From Geminocystis sp. NIES-3708 (GTDB taxonomy: Bacteria; Cyanobacteriota; Cyanobacteriia; Cyanobacteriales; Cyanobacteriaceae): a stretch of 64,000 nt of DNA. Below the pieces are notes generated by a model that worked only from the letters and a program-made list of their open reading frames with translations, ran no database searches and was not told the origin of the DNA. The position numbers and the translations under genes are program-made. The stretch spans positions 620,001 to 684,000 of the forward strand of contig NZ_AP014815.1 in assembly GCF_001548095.1 (NCBI RefSeq), read 5' to 3'. Positions 18,690 to 27,937 of this stretch are shown here, piece by piece. The stretch's first letter is position 1, and every line of letters starts with the position of its first letter.

Positions 18690-18716
18690 GTCATTGCGAG
18701 GCACGAAGCAATCTCC
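18690..18716. repeat. Small palindromic repeat (ATTGCGAGGCACGAAGCAAT type)
   Basis: The segment has the form ATTGC-GAGGCACGAA-GCAAT, a short hairpin of a repeat type (GTCATTGCGAGG...GCAATCTC) seen between genes in many bacteria. Only one copy was noticed in this window. It is followed by a CT-rich low-complexity stretch with period-8 repeats (TAGTCTTC) at about 18765-18785. Confidence 0.5.
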
Positions 18717-18846
18717 AACACAAAAATTTTCTATTTTATTTAATCTTCATTCCTTATCTCCTAGTCTTCTAGTCTTCTAGTCTCCTCTTCCCTCAGTCTT
18801 CTCCTTTTCAGGTAAGATATTTCTAATAAAAATTATATATTAATTT

Positions 18847-20016
18847 ATGAAACTAATTTCTATACTAGGTTCAACAGGTTCGATCGGTACTCAAACTTTA
18901 GATATAGTAAGAGATCACCCTAATCGCTTTCAAGTAGTAGGATTAGCCGCAGGAAATAATATCACCCTTTTAGCTGAACAAATTAGAGAATTTAAGCCTG
19001 AAATTGTTGCTATTCAAAATGAAGCAAAATTAGCCCAGTTACATGAAGCGATCGCTAATTTACCTAATAAACCAATTTTATTAGCAGGAAAAGAAGCTAT
19101 TTGCGAAGTTGCTAGATACGGAGAAGCCCAAAGCGTAGTTACTGGAATTGTCGGATGTGCAGGATTATTACCCACTATTGCGGCGATTAAAGCAGGAAAA
19201 GATATTGCTTTAGCTAACAAAGAAACCTTAATTGCAGGGGGACCTGTAGTGTTACCCTTAATTAAAGAGTATGGTGTTAAATTATTACCCGCCGATTCTG
19301 AGCATTCAGCAATTTTTCAATGTTTACAAGGTGTTCCCGAAAAAGGATTACGGAAAATTATTTTAACGGCTTCTGGTGGTTCATTCCGTGATTTACCTGT
19401 AGAAAAATTAGCCACTGTTACGGTTAAAGATGCCTTAAAACATCCTAATTGGTCTATGGGGCAAAAAATAACTATTGACTCAGCTACTTTGATGAATAAA
19501 GGCTTAGAAGTGATTGAAGCTCATTATTTATTCGGTTTAGATTATGATGATATAGATATTGTGATTCATCCTCAAAGCATTATCCATTCCATGATAGAGC
19601 TACAAGATACCTCTGTTTTAGCTCAATTAGGATGGGCAGATATGCGTTTACCGTTACTCTATGCTTTATCATATCCCGATCGCATTCCCACGAATTGGGA
19701 AACTTTAGACTTAGTGAAAGTAGGTAGTTTAACTTTCCGTGAACCTGATCATCATAAATATCCTTGTATGCAATTAGCTTATCATGCAGGACGGACTGGA
19801 GGTTGTCTTCCTGCGGTGTTAAATGCAGCGAATGAACAGGCTGTAGCTTTATTTTTACAAGAAAAAATTACTTTCCTCGATATTCCTCGTTTAATTGAGT
19901 CTGTGTGCGATCGCTTTTCTAGTCAGAATAAATCTAACCCTAGTTTAGATGATATTTTATACGCCGATCAATGGGCAAGGCAAGAGGTTTTAGAACAATT
20001 ATCTGTATTGGTGTAA
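18847..20016 (+). CDS. dxr: 1-deoxy-D-xylulose 5-phosphate reductoisomerase
   Basis: A 389-residue NADPH-dependent enzyme that converts DXP to MEP, the first committed step of the MEP isoprenoid pathway. The NADPH-binding start is [20 protein letters not shown], and the catalytic segments [29 protein letters not shown] (metal-binding Asp/Glu), TASGGSFRD and [20 protein letters not shown] are all present. Length is typical. The same pathway is represented by ispH at 24905-26098. It is not in an obvious operon; neighbours are a beta-helix protein upstream and a carbonic-anhydrase-like gene downstream. Confidence 0.98.
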   Translation: MKLISILGSTGSIGTQTLDIVRDHPNRFQVVGLAAGNNITLLAEQIREFKPEIVAIQNEAKLAQLHEAIANLPNKPILLAGKEAICEVARYGEAQSVVTGIVGCAGLLPTIAAIKAGKDIALANKETLIAGGPVVLPLIKEYGVKLLPADSEHSAIFQCLQGVPEKGLRKIILTASGGSFRDLPVEKLATVTVKDALKHPNWSMGQKITIDSATLMNKGLEVIEAHYLFGLDYDDIDIVIHPQSIIHSMIELQDTSVLAQLGWADMRLPLLYALSYPDRIPTNWETLDLVKVGSLTFREPDHHKYPCMQLAYHAGRTGGCLPAVLNAANEQAVALFLQEKITFLDIPRLIESVCDRFSSQNKSNPSLDDILYADQWARQEVLEQLSVLV

Positions 20017-20163
20017 TTTTAAATCATACTTAGGATCTCTTTATGAAAATCTTTTATTAGAATTCCTTCAGAAGTTAGATAATAAACAATGTTGATAATA
20101 ATTGATGATTTCTAAACAATAATTGATTTAAAATTTCTTTTTTTGAAAGCTATATAAAAAAAG

Positions 20164-20204
20164 CTTCCCTCGCCCTTTGAAAAAAAAGTTGGGGTGAGGG
20201 CTAA
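20164..20204. repeat. Dispersed hairpin repeat, copy 1
   Basis: CCCTCGCCC and GGGGTGAGGG form a stem around an A-rich loop, followed by GCTAAATAAATTA. A second copy with the same stem and the same flanks lies at 50451-50495. Both stand downstream of genes, so it may serve as a bidirectional terminator or a mobile REP-like unit. Confidence 0.6.
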
Positions 20205-20310
20205 ATAAATTATCCTGCCTTCAAAACAACCTTTAGCAAACCTAACTAAATTATACAGAAATATTGAATTGATTAATTCCTGCTATTTCTAATATTAAAT
20301 TCAACTTAAC

Positions 20311-20829
20311 ATGAAGATGAAATTATTAACTAATTCTGATTTTCCTGAAAATGTTTTTATCGCTAAAAATGCTTCGGTGATGGGTGATGTAATTATCGGA
20401 GAAGGCTCAAGTATTTGGTATGGTGCTGTGGTAAGAGGAGATGTAGAAAAAATAATTATTGGTAATTATAGTAATATTCAAGACGGTGCAGTATTACATG
20501 GAGATCCCCAGAAAGTAACAATTTTAGAAGATTATGTTACCGTTGGGCATCGGGGGGTTATTCATTCAGCACACATAAAAAAAGGTTGTTTAATCGGTAT
20601 TGGGGCGATCATTTTAGATGGTGTTACTGTGGGAGAAGGTTCAATTATTGGTGCTGGTTGTGTTGTCACAAAAAATGTTGAACCACGCTCATTAATGATT
20701 GGTATTCCAGCTCGAAAAATCAGAGATATTAGTGAAGAAGAGGTAGAAAATTTAATTCAACACGCCCTTAAATATCACCAATTAGCTTTATATCACGATG
20801 GAAAAAGTGAAGATAAGGGATTTGAGTAA
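20311..20829 (+). CDS. Gamma-carbonic-anhydrase family protein
   Basis: A 172-residue left-handed beta-helix protein built of hexapeptide repeats (VMGDVIIGEGSSIWYGAVVR, GVTVGEGSIIGAGCVVTKN) with a C-terminal helix. The zinc ligands of the YrdA/PaaY-like subgroup are present: His63 in GAVLHGD, and His80 and His85 in VGHRGVIH. It is expected to be a homotrimer. Members of this subgroup are often of unproven carbonic anhydrase activity, so the reaction is left open. The second ATG (codon 3) is an equally good start. It is convergent with ycf23, and heptamer repeats TTAATTG lie between them. Confidence 0.88.
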   Translation: MKMKLLTNSDFPENVFIAKNASVMGDVIIGEGSSIWYGAVVRGDVEKIIIGNYSNIQDGAVLHGDPQKVTILEDYVTVGHRGVIHSAHIKKGCLIGIGAIILDGVTVGEGSIIGAGCVVTKNVEPRSLMIGIPARKIRDISEEEVENLIQHALKYHQLALYHDGKSEDKGFE

Positions 20830-20831
20830 CA

Positions 20832-20864
20832 TTTGTTAATTGTTAATTGTTAATTGTTAATTAT
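20832..20864. repeat. Tandem heptamer repeat (TTAATTG)
   Basis: Four to five head-to-tail copies of the heptamer TTAATTG (GTTAATT) stand between two convergent genes. Similar runs occur at about 37200-37230, 46525-46545 and 47938-47960. Short tandem heptamers between genes are a known feature of cyanobacterial genomes. Confidence 0.6.
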
Positions 20865-21611
20865 TTATACAGGTACATTTACAGAAGCGGAATTTAAAGA
20901 TTCGACCAAACTACGTACTACGGCAATCATCGCTATTTGGTCATTTAATTTATTGACAGCAGAGCCAACACCAATACCATCAGCACCAGCAGAGATCGCC
21001 ATAGGAGCAGTAACGTCCGATAATCCTGAAGCACACATAACGGGGACTTCAACAGCACGAGAAATGGCATGGGCGGTGGCAAGGGTAGGAGATGCTTTTT
21101 CAATTAAACCTAAAACACCGCTATGGTTAGGATTAGAACTTGTACCACCTTCGGTTTGAATGATGTCTGCACCTTGGGTAACTAAAGCCTGTGCTAATTC
21201 TACTTGCTCATCTAAGGGTAAAGTATGAGGTACAGTTACGGAAAGAGTAATATTAGGTAATAAAGCACGGGTTTCACGGGTTAAGCGTAAAACATCTTCG
21301 GCTGTGAAAGTGATGCCTTGAGCATAAAAACTGTCAAAGTTACCAATTTCCACTAAATCTGCACCAGCTTCTACCGCATTTGCTAATAATTCAGGTTTAA
21401 CAGCGGATACACAAATGGGAAGGTTAATTAATTGACGCACGGTTTTGATTAAATTGACATCGGCGGCAATATCCACGAAAGTTGCACCACCTAATTCAGC
21501 CGCTTTACATACAGCTACAACATTATCAACATCGAAATTATTTAAACCACTAATAACTTTAAGGGCTTTTTTTGTAGCGAATGCTTGGGCTAATTTAGAG
21601 TTGTTAATCAT
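20865..21611 (-). CDS. ycf23: Ycf23 family (DUF561) protein
   Basis: A 248-residue TIM-barrel-like protein found in cyanobacteria and in the plastid genomes of red algae. It begins INNSKLAQAFATKKALKVIS and has the conserved ATFVDIAAD, PICVSAVKPE, GADLVEIGNFDSFY, TEGGTSSNP and CASGLSDVTAPMA segments. The phosphate-binding-type loop near the end (SAGADGIGVGSAVNKL) suggests a small-molecule or phosphate-ester ligand. Its function is not known to me beyond family membership. It is convergent with the gamma-CA-like gene. Confidence 0.9.
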   Translation of the reverse strand: MINNSKLAQAFATKKALKVISGLNNFDVDNVVAVCKAAELGGATFVDIAADVNLIKTVRQLINLPICVSAVKPELLANAVEAGADLVEIGNFDSFYAQGITFTAEDVLRLTRETRALLPNITLSVTVPHTLPLDEQVELAQALVTQGADIIQTEGGTSSNPNHSGVLGLIEKASPTLATAHAISRAVEVPVMCASGLSDVTAPMAISAGADGIGVGSAVNKLNDQIAMIAVVRSLVESLNSASVNVPV

Positions 21612-21681
21612 AGTTAAACTTAAAATTTGTAACGTTTTAACTGATAATTATAGCAATGAAGAATGAATAATTAATAATATT

Positions 21682-21910
21682 TTGACCCGCTTAATGATTA
21701 AACTAAAATATGTCTATTTTAATTGGCAAACCTTAGTCTGGAGAGACTAGTAGACAAAGAATATTTGTTGATTTATTAGTAACTAAATAATATGCAGTTC
21801 AGATACGTCCTAGCTTAATTTTACTGGCTGAAGGTCATTTCCTTAGGCGATCAAAAAGTGGCACTGTGGGATCTGCAAAGCAGTTGCCAGAGAGTGATTG
21901 CATTTTATCT
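21682..21910 (+). ncRNA. Candidate structured transcript upstream-antisense to the tetR end
   Basis: A TTGACC (21682-21687) and TAAAAT (21704-21709) pair, 16 bases apart, resembles a sigma-70 promoter. Downstream, the sequence is richer in GC than other gaps and has complementary blocks: TGGCAA (21724-21729) with TTGCCA (21884-21889), a hairpin AGTCT-GGAG-AGACT (21735-21748) and CTGC-AAA-GCAG near 21875. A product of about 180-190 nt with ends pairing would resemble 6S RNA in size and shape, but I cannot confirm the family. An alternative is a decayed coding remnant, because one frame from ATG 21710 has only two stops in 67 codons. Confidence 0.3.
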
Positions 21911-21912
21911 AA

Positions 21913-22443
21913 TTAGATTGAAAGTTGTTTGATAATTCTTTGAAAAGGTAAAGAACTATTGAAGGCTTGAGATAAAATTAGTGAACCTTGAATGGAGATT
22001 GCTACATCTTCTGCTTTTTCCCTTGCCAATAATTCATCTATTCCTTCTTCTATAAATACCTGACTCATTGTTTCAATCCAAACTAAAAATAATTTTTTTA
22101 CTTGATCGTGAAATAAATCACGAGCAGTACCAGATAATAAAATAGCAAATAAACATGGTTGTTCTCCTCCTTCATATAGTTCCCATAAACGATCACCCAT
22201 CAACTTTAACTTAGAGAGGGAATCTCCTTGTTGACGCAAACAAGGTAAAATATATTGTTCTAACCACTGCTCAAGAAAATCTAAGACAGATTTCATCATC
22301 TCATCTTTTCCTCCCGGAAAGTGGTGGTAAAGACTAGCTTTTCCTAAACCAGTAGCCTTAGAGATTTTAGAAAGAGTCGCTCCGTCATAACCATACTTTC
22401 TAAATAATTCCAATAAACAAGGAATATAAGTTTCTTTTGCCAT
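21913..22443 (-). CDS. TetR/AcrR family transcriptional repressor
   Basis: A 176-residue regulator. The N-terminal helix-turn-helix is clear: LLELFRKYGYDGATLSKISK, then GLGKASLYHHFPGGKDEM (the TetR recognition helix and the following helix 4). The C-terminal ligand-binding part has the LmrA/YxaF-like pattern (CLFAILLSGTARDLFHDQVK). It is divergent from a GST/oxidase operon, and both genes share a 125-base gap with two near-identical palindromes, so it probably represses itself and the operon until a small, perhaps electrophilic, compound binds. Confidence 0.93.
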   Translation of the reverse strand: MAKETYIPCLLELFRKYGYDGATLSKISKATGLGKASLYHHFPGGKDEMMKSVLDFLEQWLEQYILPCLRQQGDSLSKLKLMGDRLWELYEGGEQPCLFAILLSGTARDLFHDQVKKLFLVWIETMSQVFIEEGIDELLAREKAEDVAISIQGSLILSQAFNSSLPFQRIIKQLSI

Positions 22444-22473
22444 TTTTCTTGATTAATTTACTTTCCTTTTGAC

Positions 22474-22526
22474 ATTATACCAAATGTTCGGTACAATAAA
22501 TAAATGTACCGAGCGTTCGGTATAAT
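22474..22526. promoter_or_regulatory. Paired TetR operators overlapping two divergent -10 boxes
   Basis: Box 1 at 22478-22493 reads TACCAAATGTTCGGTA, box 2 at 22507-22522 reads TACCGAGCGTTCGGTA. Both have the same TACCRA-N4-TCGGTA geometry and start 29 bases apart, nearly three helical turns. Each box runs into a TATAAT: 22521-22526 on the plus strand for the GST operon, and 22474-22479 on the minus strand for tetR, in the mirrored context GGTATAATG. Repressor binding would cover both -10 elements. Confidence 0.8.
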
Positions 22527-22568
22527 GAACAAAAATGACAGAAATGATTAAATAAAGGGAATTAGATA

Positions 22569-23174
22569 ATGATTAAACTTTATGGGCATGAACTTTCAGG
22601 AAATAGCTACAAGGTAAAGTTAATGTTAGCTTTACTGAATTTAGATTATGAATGGATTAAGATTGATTTAATGAGAGGGGAACATAAACAACCTGAATTT
22701 TTAGCTTTAAATCCTTTTGGGCAAGTACCTTTATTAGTTGATGGAGAGATAGTCTTAGGAGATGCCCAAGCAATTTTAGTTTATTTAGCAAGACAATATG
22801 GTAATGAACAATGGTTGCCTTTAGCGGCTCTGCCTTTAGCAAAAGTAATTCGTTGGCTTTCCACCACTGCAGGAGAAATTCGTCAAGGAATGGAATCGAC
22901 AAGACTCTATCATTTATTCAAAGCTACCAATATTAATTTAGATCGAGCTAATCAAAAAGCAGAATATATCTTGACTCAACTGAATGATCATCTTAGTAAC
23001 CGAGAATGGTTAGAGTTCAATCATCCTACCATTGCTGATGTAGCAGTTTTTCCTTATGTTGGTCTTGCCACCGATGGTAAAATTGACCTTACTCCCTATC
23101 CTAATGTTTTAAGTTGGATTAATCGAGTTAAAACTCTTCCTAATTTTGTCGGTATGATTGGGATTAATAATTAA
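22569..23174 (+). CDS. Glutathione S-transferase family protein
   Basis: A 201-residue GST. The N-terminal thioredoxin-like domain (IKLYGHELSGNSYKVKLMLA, then NPFGQVPLLVDGEIVLGDAQ) holds the cis-Pro and the Asp/Ala-Gln glutathione-binding segment, with a catalytic Ser near residue 9-12. The all-helical C-terminal domain has the HPTIADVAVFPYVGLA N-capping motif. It would conjugate or reduce electrophiles with glutathione. It is the first gene of a three-gene operon opposite tetR, with a ribosome site AAAGGGA 9 bases before ATG. Confidence 0.93.
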   Translation: MIKLYGHELSGNSYKVKLMLALLNLDYEWIKIDLMRGEHKQPEFLALNPFGQVPLLVDGEIVLGDAQAILVYLARQYGNEQWLPLAALPLAKVIRWLSTTAGEIRQGMESTRLYHLFKATNINLDRANQKAEYILTQLNDHLSNREWLEFNHPTIADVAVFPYVGLATDGKIDLTPYPNVLSWINRVKTLPNFVGMIGINN

Positions 23175-23238
23175 CTATTAACAATTGACAATGAATAATT
23201 GAATAATTAATTATCCTAACGATTAGGGAAAATCAAAA

Positions 23239-23850
23239 ATGCCGAGAAAATTTGGAGAAATAGCTTTTACTCCCGAAGTTCAAGTCGCTCAAAGTGATAG
23301 AGGCTCAAGGGAAATGTATGATCGTTATATCAATAATGGATCAGCCAACGATACTATTAGCCCTAAGTTAAGAGAATTTATTGCTGAAATAGAAGGTTTT
23401 TATTTAGGTACAGTTCAATCTAACGGTTATCCTTACATTCAGTTTCGGGGAAGTGCTAAGGGTTTTTTACAAGTCTTAGACGAGAAAACTTTAGGTTTTG
23501 CCGATTATTCAGGCAATTTGCAATATATCACCGTTGGTAATTTGTCTGCTGAAGATAAGGCTTTTATCTTTTTAATGGATTATCGTCACCGTAAACGGGT
23601 CAAAATTTGGGGCAAAGCTAAATATATTGAGGGAGATGAGGCATTAATTGAGCGTTTTCGCATTCCTGATTATCCTGCTGAAATTGAACGGGTTATTCTG
23701 TTTGAATTAGAAGCTTATAGCGAAAATTGTCCTCAACATATCCCTATCCGTTACTCACAATCAGAAATAGATGAGATAACAGAACCCTTAAAAGCCCGTA
23801 TTGCTGAATTAGAAAAACAATTATCACAATTCATAAATCATGAAATTTAA
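23239..23850 (+). CDS. Pyridoxamine 5'-phosphate oxidase-like flavin protein
   Basis: A 203-residue split-barrel protein of the PNPOx-like FMN-binding family. The pattern IEGFYLGTVQSNGYPYIQFR, GFLQVLDEKTLGFADYSGN and IFLMDYRHRKRVKIWGKAKY matches the flavin-binding strand order of the family. An extra C-terminal coiled helix (KARIAELEKQLSQFI) is visible. The likely role is reduction of an oxidised or electrophilic small molecule. It is the second gene of the TetR-controlled operon, 64 bases after the GST gene. Confidence 0.88.
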   Translation: MPRKFGEIAFTPEVQVAQSDRGSREMYDRYINNGSANDTISPKLREFIAEIEGFYLGTVQSNGYPYIQFRGSAKGFLQVLDEKTLGFADYSGNLQYITVGNLSAEDKAFIFLMDYRHRKRVKIWGKAKYIEGDEALIERFRIPDYPAEIERVILFELEAYSENCPQHIPIRYSQSEIDEITEPLKARIAELEKQLSQFINHEI

Positions 23851-23923
23851 TAGAACTCAAGAATATATTAACAACTTTTATCATTATCATCTATAAAAAT
23901 TAAAAATTCAGGAAAAATTAACT

Positions 23924-24349
23924 ATGGAATCGAAACCACCTTTTCCCCCTTTTACCTTAGAAACCGCCTTACAAAAAGTGCAAATGGCTGAAAATGCTTG
24001 GAATACAAAAGATCCTGAAAAAGTCGCTTTAGCTTATACGATAGATTCTCAATGGCGTAATCGCTCCGAGTTTGTCAATGGTAGGGATGAAATTAAAGCA
24101 TTTTTAACTCGTAAATGGCAACAAGAGCTTGATTATCGCTTAAAAAAAGAGTTATGGTGTTTTACGGATAATCGCATCGCCGTCAGATTTGAGTATGAAT
24201 GGCATGATCAGTCTAATCAATGGTTTCGCTCTTATGGTAATGAAATGTGGGAATTTGCTGAAAATGGCTTAATGAAGTTTCGTTACGCTAGTATTAATGA
24301 TGTTTTGATTATAGAATCAGAGCGTAAATTTCTTTGGAAAAGAGATTAA
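23924..24349 (+). CDS. NTF2-like (DUF1348-type) protein
   Basis: A 141-residue cone-shaped NTF2/SnoaL-like fold, with [40 protein letters not shown] and [17 protein letters not shown] segments typical of the DUF1348 group. Members bind small hydrophobic ligands or act as small enzymes; no reaction can be assigned. It is the third gene of the TetR-controlled operon, 73 bases after the flavin protein gene. The trio GST, PNPOx-like and DUF1348 under a TetR regulator suggests a detoxification unit (inference). Confidence 0.85.
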   Translation: MESKPPFPPFTLETALQKVQMAENAWNTKDPEKVALAYTIDSQWRNRSEFVNGRDEIKAFLTRKWQQELDYRLKKELWCFTDNRIAVRFEYEWHDQSNQWFRSYGNEMWEFAENGLMKFRYASINDVLIIESERKFLWKRD

Positions 24350-24383
24350 TTTATCAACATTTAATCGTAAATCCTAATTATTT

Positions 24384-24578
24384 AGGGTTTGCTGAATAAA
24401 TCAGAAAGCTATAAAAATAAAGGGTTTATAAATAAGACATTAACAAAAAAGTGCACAGTTTTTGCCATTTTAAGTCAAAAAATAAGTAAGTAGTATATAT
24501 TTACAGACTCAAACCCTAAAAAACCTTAAAACTGCTCCCTACTCCCTACCCTCATCAAAAAACTTTTTCAGCAACCCT
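24384..24578. mobile_element. MITE-like element (195 bp) with AGGGTT(T)GCTGAA ends
   Basis: The left end AGGGTTTGCTGAA (24384-24396) and the right end TTCAGCAACCCT (24567-24578) are inverted copies with one extra T. The 5-base direct repeat TATTT flanks both ends, as expected for a target-site duplication. There is no coding potential inside. A second, more worn copy with the same right end (TCTCAGCAAACCCT) lies at about 60364-60573. The source transposase is not in the window. Confidence 0.65.
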
Positions 24579-24904
24579 TATTTAGGTTTAAAAATCACGA
24601 CTATTACTGAAATTACCTTATAACTACATTCCGCACGTCAATTTACACTATATAAGGTAATACTGTGAAGATATTGATAATAAGATCGCCAAAAACTATC
24701 AGTATATGTATTCTCTATAGTTATGTAAAAGTCATTGAGGTATTATTCTTTTATAAGAGAACATGAGGAATGTGGTTATAAAAAATGAACAATAGGGCAA
24801 TTTTACAACTGGATTACTCCCGATATATCGCCATTTTCATGTACGTTTTTGAAGACGAGCATAATTTGGTGAGAAAGATGCTTAGTTAACAATAAACGCT
24901 TTTG
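24579..24904. other. Gap between the MITE-like element and ispH
   Basis: This 326-base stretch holds a perfect 11-base inverted repeat, ATTACCTTATA (24612-24622) and TATAAGGTAAT (24651-24661), around 28 bases. It also holds one short frame at 24785-24889 (34 residues, MNNRAILQLDYSRYIAIFM and on) that I do not recognise and would not call a gene. Confidence 0.4.
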
Positions 24905-26098
24905 TTAAGATTTAAGGGCAAAAATTTTCTCAATAACATTCTCTACTACTTTATCAGGAGTTGATGCACCAGAAGTTACCCCAACGGTAATTTTTCCTTC
25001 AGGTAGCCAATTCTCTTTAATTTCTAAATCAGTTTCGAGGGGTTTATGTTCAATTTTGTTATCTAAATAAATTCTTTTATCACTATCAATATGATAAGAA
25101 GGAATGTTATATTCTACAGAGATTTCTTGTAAATGGGTAGTGTTAGAGGAGTTAAAACCGCCGATGACGACTATTAAATCTAGTTTTTCTTTGACTAAAT
25201 CTAACATTGCATCTTGTCTTTCTTGGGTAGCATCACAGATGGTATTAAAACTCATAAAATGTTCGTTTAATTCTGTTGGGGGATACTTTTTCAGCATTGT
25301 TTGCTCAAATAATTTCCCAATGGCTTCGGTTTCACTTTTTAACATGGTAGTTTGATTCGCAACTCCGACTTTTTCTAAATCGGTATCTGGGTTAAATCCT
25401 TCTGAATAAGCATTTTTAAATTTAGTTAAAAACTCTGTGCGATCGCCTCCATTTAAGATATAATCAGCGACATATTCAGCTTCAGTCATGTTTAAAACTA
25501 CTAAATAAGTACCAGCAAAAGAGCTTGTAGCAACGGTTTCTTCATGTTTATACTTACCGTGAATAATAGAAGTGTAATTGCGTTTTTTGTGCTTTTCAAC
25601 GGAATTCCAAACTTTAGATACCCAAGGACAAGTAGTATCAACAATAGTGCATTTTTTATCGTTAAGTAACTGCATTTCATCAACACTAGCACCAAAAGCT
25701 GGTAAAATAACGACTTCATTACTGTTAACCACAGAAAAATCTTTTAACTCACCATTGACGGGAATAAAATCCACATTCATCTCTTTTAACCGTTGATTGA
25801 CAGAAGGGTTGTGGATAATTTCATTGGTAATCCAGATTTTTTCTGTAGGAAAATGAGTACGAGTTTCATAAGCCATCGCTACCGCCCTTTCTACACCCCA
25901 ACAAAAACCGAAGGCTTCAGCGAGACGAATAGTCACATCACCTTTAGTAATTTGATAGTTATTTTGACGAATAGTTTGAATTAGACTACTTTGATATTCT
26001 TGATTTAGGGTTGCCGTGACTTCTTCTTGATGTCCAAATCCTTTGCGGTGATAATTGTCTGACTGTTGCAGATTACGTTTAAAAGTTTTAGTATCCAT
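24905..26098 (-). CDS. ispH: 4-hydroxy-3-methylbut-2-enyl diphosphate reductase
   Basis: A 397-residue [4Fe-4S] enzyme that makes IPP and DMAPP from HMBPP in the last step of the MEP pathway. The three cluster cysteines lie in [11 protein letters not shown] (Cys66), [12 protein letters not shown] and [12 protein letters not shown]; the [11 protein letters not shown] and [10 protein letters not shown] segments bind substrate. I chose the start at 26098 ([20 protein letters not shown]), which matches the known cyanobacterial N-terminus; an upstream in-frame ATG at 26113 would add five residues. The long N-terminal extension of about 50 residues is typical of the cyanobacterial/plant form. The gene is monocistronic. 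Confidence 0.97.
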   Translation of the reverse strand: MDTKTFKRNLQQSDNYHRKGFGHQEEVTATLNQEYQSSLIQTIRQNNYQITKGDVTIRLAEAFGFCWGVERAVAMAYETRTHFPTEKIWITNEIIHNPSVNQRLKEMNVDFIPVNGELKDFSVVNSNEVVILPAFGASVDEMQLLNDKKCTIVDTTCPWVSKVWNSVEKHKKRNYTSIIHGKYKHEETVATSSFAGTYLVVLNMTEAEYVADYILNGGDRTEFLTKFKNAYSEGFNPDTDLEKVGVANQTTMLKSETEAIGKLFEQTMLKKYPPTELNEHFMSFNTICDATQERQDAMLDLVKEKLDLIVVIGGFNSSNTTHLQEISVEYNIPSYHIDSDKRIYLDNKIEHKPLETDLEIKENWLPEGKITVGVTSGASTPDKVVENVIEKIFALKS

Positions 26099-26187
26099 AC
26101 AATAAATAATCAATAATTAATAATTAAGAATAACTATACACTGGACAATGAAGAATGAATATTTTTTCATTTCCAATCAAAGTTTCA

Positions 26188-27081
26188 CTATTCAATCCCA
26201 GCATGATAGGAACTACGTACTAAAGGGCTACTACGTACATGACTAAATCCTAATGAATAAGCTATTTTTCCCAACTCGTCAAATTCCGCAGGAGTCCAAT
26301 ATTTTTCAACGGGTAAATGTGCCAATGATGGACGCATATATTGACCTAAAGTTAGGCGATCGCAATTAATATTTCTTAAGTCTTCAAGGGTATTAATAAT
26401 TTCTGCTTTAGTTTCTCCTAAGCCTAACATTAACCCTGATTTGGTGGAAATAGTAGAATTTAATTCTTTAACGATAGCTAAAACTCGCAATGAGCGATCA
26501 TATTTTGCCCCTCGTCTTACAGAATTTTGTAATCTGGCAACGGTTTCTAAGTTGTGATTATAACAGGCAGGTTTAGCCTCAACTATGGTTTTAACACTTT
26601 CTCTTTGTTGATTGAGGGCATCTTTTCCAGTACCGAAATCAGGAGTTAATACCTCAATTTGTGTCTGAGGATTTATCAAACGAATAGCATTCATAACCTT
26701 CACAAACCAACTTGCACCACCATCGGTTAAGTCATCCCTTGCTACGGAGGTTAAAACTACATATTTTAATTGTAATAAATTAACGGCTTCGGCGATTTTT
26801 TTCGGTTCATCTTCATCTAAAGCCATCGGAGAATGTCCTTTATCCACTTGACAAAATGCACAACTGCGAGTGCAAGTCGGACCCATTAGTAGAAAAGTTG
26901 CAGTACCTTGACTATAGCATTCTCCTCGATTTGGGCAACGCCCTTCTTCACAAATAGTATGAATTTGACGCTGTTTGACAATTTTTTGCACTTTAGAAAT
27001 TTCTGAGGCTTTACCAATGGGTGATCTTAACCACGAAGGAAGATTAATCAATGAAGATTCAGAAGAAATAGTTTGAGTCAT
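26188..27081 (-). CDS. lipA: Lipoyl synthase
   Basis: A radical-SAM enzyme that inserts two sulfurs into octanoyl groups on lipoyl domains. The auxiliary-cluster motif [12 protein letters not shown] and the radical-SAM motif [11 protein letters not shown] are both intact; the C-terminal RSSYHAG serine motif ([13 protein letters not shown]) is present. I chose ATG 27081 ([20 protein letters not shown], 297 residues); an upstream in-frame start at 27186 would run into the divergent response-regulator start and adds 35 residues of no family character. Many cyanobacteria have two LipA paralogs, and which one this is cannot be told. Confidence 0.95.
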   Translation of the reverse strand: MTQTISSESSLINLPSWLRSPIGKASEISKVQKIVKQRQIHTICEEGRCPNRGECYSQGTATFLLMGPTCTRSCAFCQVDKGHSPMALDEDEPKKIAEAVNLLQLKYVVLTSVARDDLTDGGASWFVKVMNAIRLINPQTQIEVLTPDFGTGKDALNQQRESVKTIVEAKPACYNHNLETVARLQNSVRRGAKYDRSLRVLAIVKELNSTISTKSGLMLGLGETKAEIINTLEDLRNINCDRLTLGQYMRPSLAHLPVEKYWTPAEFDELGKIAYSLGFSHVRSSPLVRSSYHAGIE

Positions 27082-27179
27082 GGTAAAGAGGATAAAAACA
27101 TCAGAAAATAAATATTTTTGATCATATTTTAATATACTTAATAAGATTAAGGTTTTTATTTTTTGCAAGGAGTTTGATT

Positions 27180-27734
27180 GTGGCAAATCACAAAATTTTA
27201 GTTATTGATGACAGTATGGTCATTAGAAGAACTGTAAAGGATATGTTGCCGCCGGGTAAATTTGATGTGGTGGAAGCAAAAGACGGACTTCAAGGCATGG
27301 AATTAATACATAGTAGTAATCCCAACTTAATTATGTTGGATTTCTTTCTACCGAAAATGAGTGGATGGGAAGTTTATCAAGAAATACAAAAAAATCCGGG
27401 CTTAAGAGCAATTCCATTACTCTTAATGTCTGGAAGAAAGGATGAAGTAACAGACAAAATACCCGAACCTTTTGAATTTTTCTCTTTCTTAGAAAAACCC
27501 TTTGATCAAAAACAGTTGATTCAAGGTATCCGTGATTCCATGGAAAAATCTAAGAAATTAGCTCACTTAACTGATAGTAGTGCAACATCAGCAAAAATTA
27601 CTCAAGGTGGCACGATGAGTAATGCAGAAATTGAGCAGTTACAAGCTAGAGTTGCGACTTTAGAATCAGAAATGGCACAGATGAAAAAACAAGTTAATCA
27701 GTTAGTATCATTTATCAAGAAAAAATTACAGTAA
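27180..27734 (+). CDS. CheY-like response regulator with a coiled-coil tail
   Basis: A receiver domain (residues 1-120) starts [20 protein letters not shown] and has the acid pair in IDDS, the phospho-acceptor Asp in [14 protein letters not shown] and the Lys in FLEKPFD. Residues 140-184 form a coiled coil ([20 protein letters not shown]). No DNA-binding domain is present. I place the start at GTG 27180 because AAGGAG (27167-27172) is seven bases upstream; a TTG at 27174 in the same frame is too close to that site. Neighbours do not indicate a cognate kinase. Confidence 0.9.
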   Translation: MANHKILVIDDSMVIRRTVKDMLPPGKFDVVEAKDGLQGMELIHSSNPNLIMLDFFLPKMSGWEVYQEIQKNPGLRAIPLLLMSGRKDEVTDKIPEPFEFFSFLEKPFDQKQLIQGIRDSMEKSKKLAHLTDSSATSAKITQGGTMSNAEIEQLQARVATLESEMAQMKKQVNQLVSFIKKKLQ

Positions 27735-27937
27735 ATTCGTTCGACTTTTTTAAATGAAAAATTAGAGAATTGGCAATTTGAAAATTTATAATTTATCAAA
27801 GTTCTAAAGTTTATCATGCTTTGCCTTTTATCGATTTTTATCTTAACTATTAACCGATAAATAACTATCATAGAACATAATTAAGAGTTTATAGTTGATT
27901 TTGGGTAGCGATAATTTTCTTGAGTTTTTAAATATTT

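Noticed and set aside
20854-21159. Plus-strand frame of 101 residues opposite ycf23
   Set aside because: It overlaps the ycf23 coding sequence and reads as low-complexity Pro/Ala shadow.
21710-21913. Coding gene starting at ATG 21710
   Set aside because: Two in-frame stops in 67 codons and no recognisable domain; listed only as a possible alternative to the structured RNA reading.
24785-24889. 34-residue frame between the MITE-like element and ispH
   Set aside because: No family, no ribosome site of note and no supporting neighbour.
26099-26113. Upstream ATG at 26113 for ispH
   Set aside because: The cyanobacterial IspH N-terminus begins at MDTKTFKR, which is encoded from 26098; the extra five residues have no support.
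27082-27186. 35-residue N-terminal extension of lipA
   Set aside because: It would overlap the start of the divergent response regulator and lacks LipA family character.
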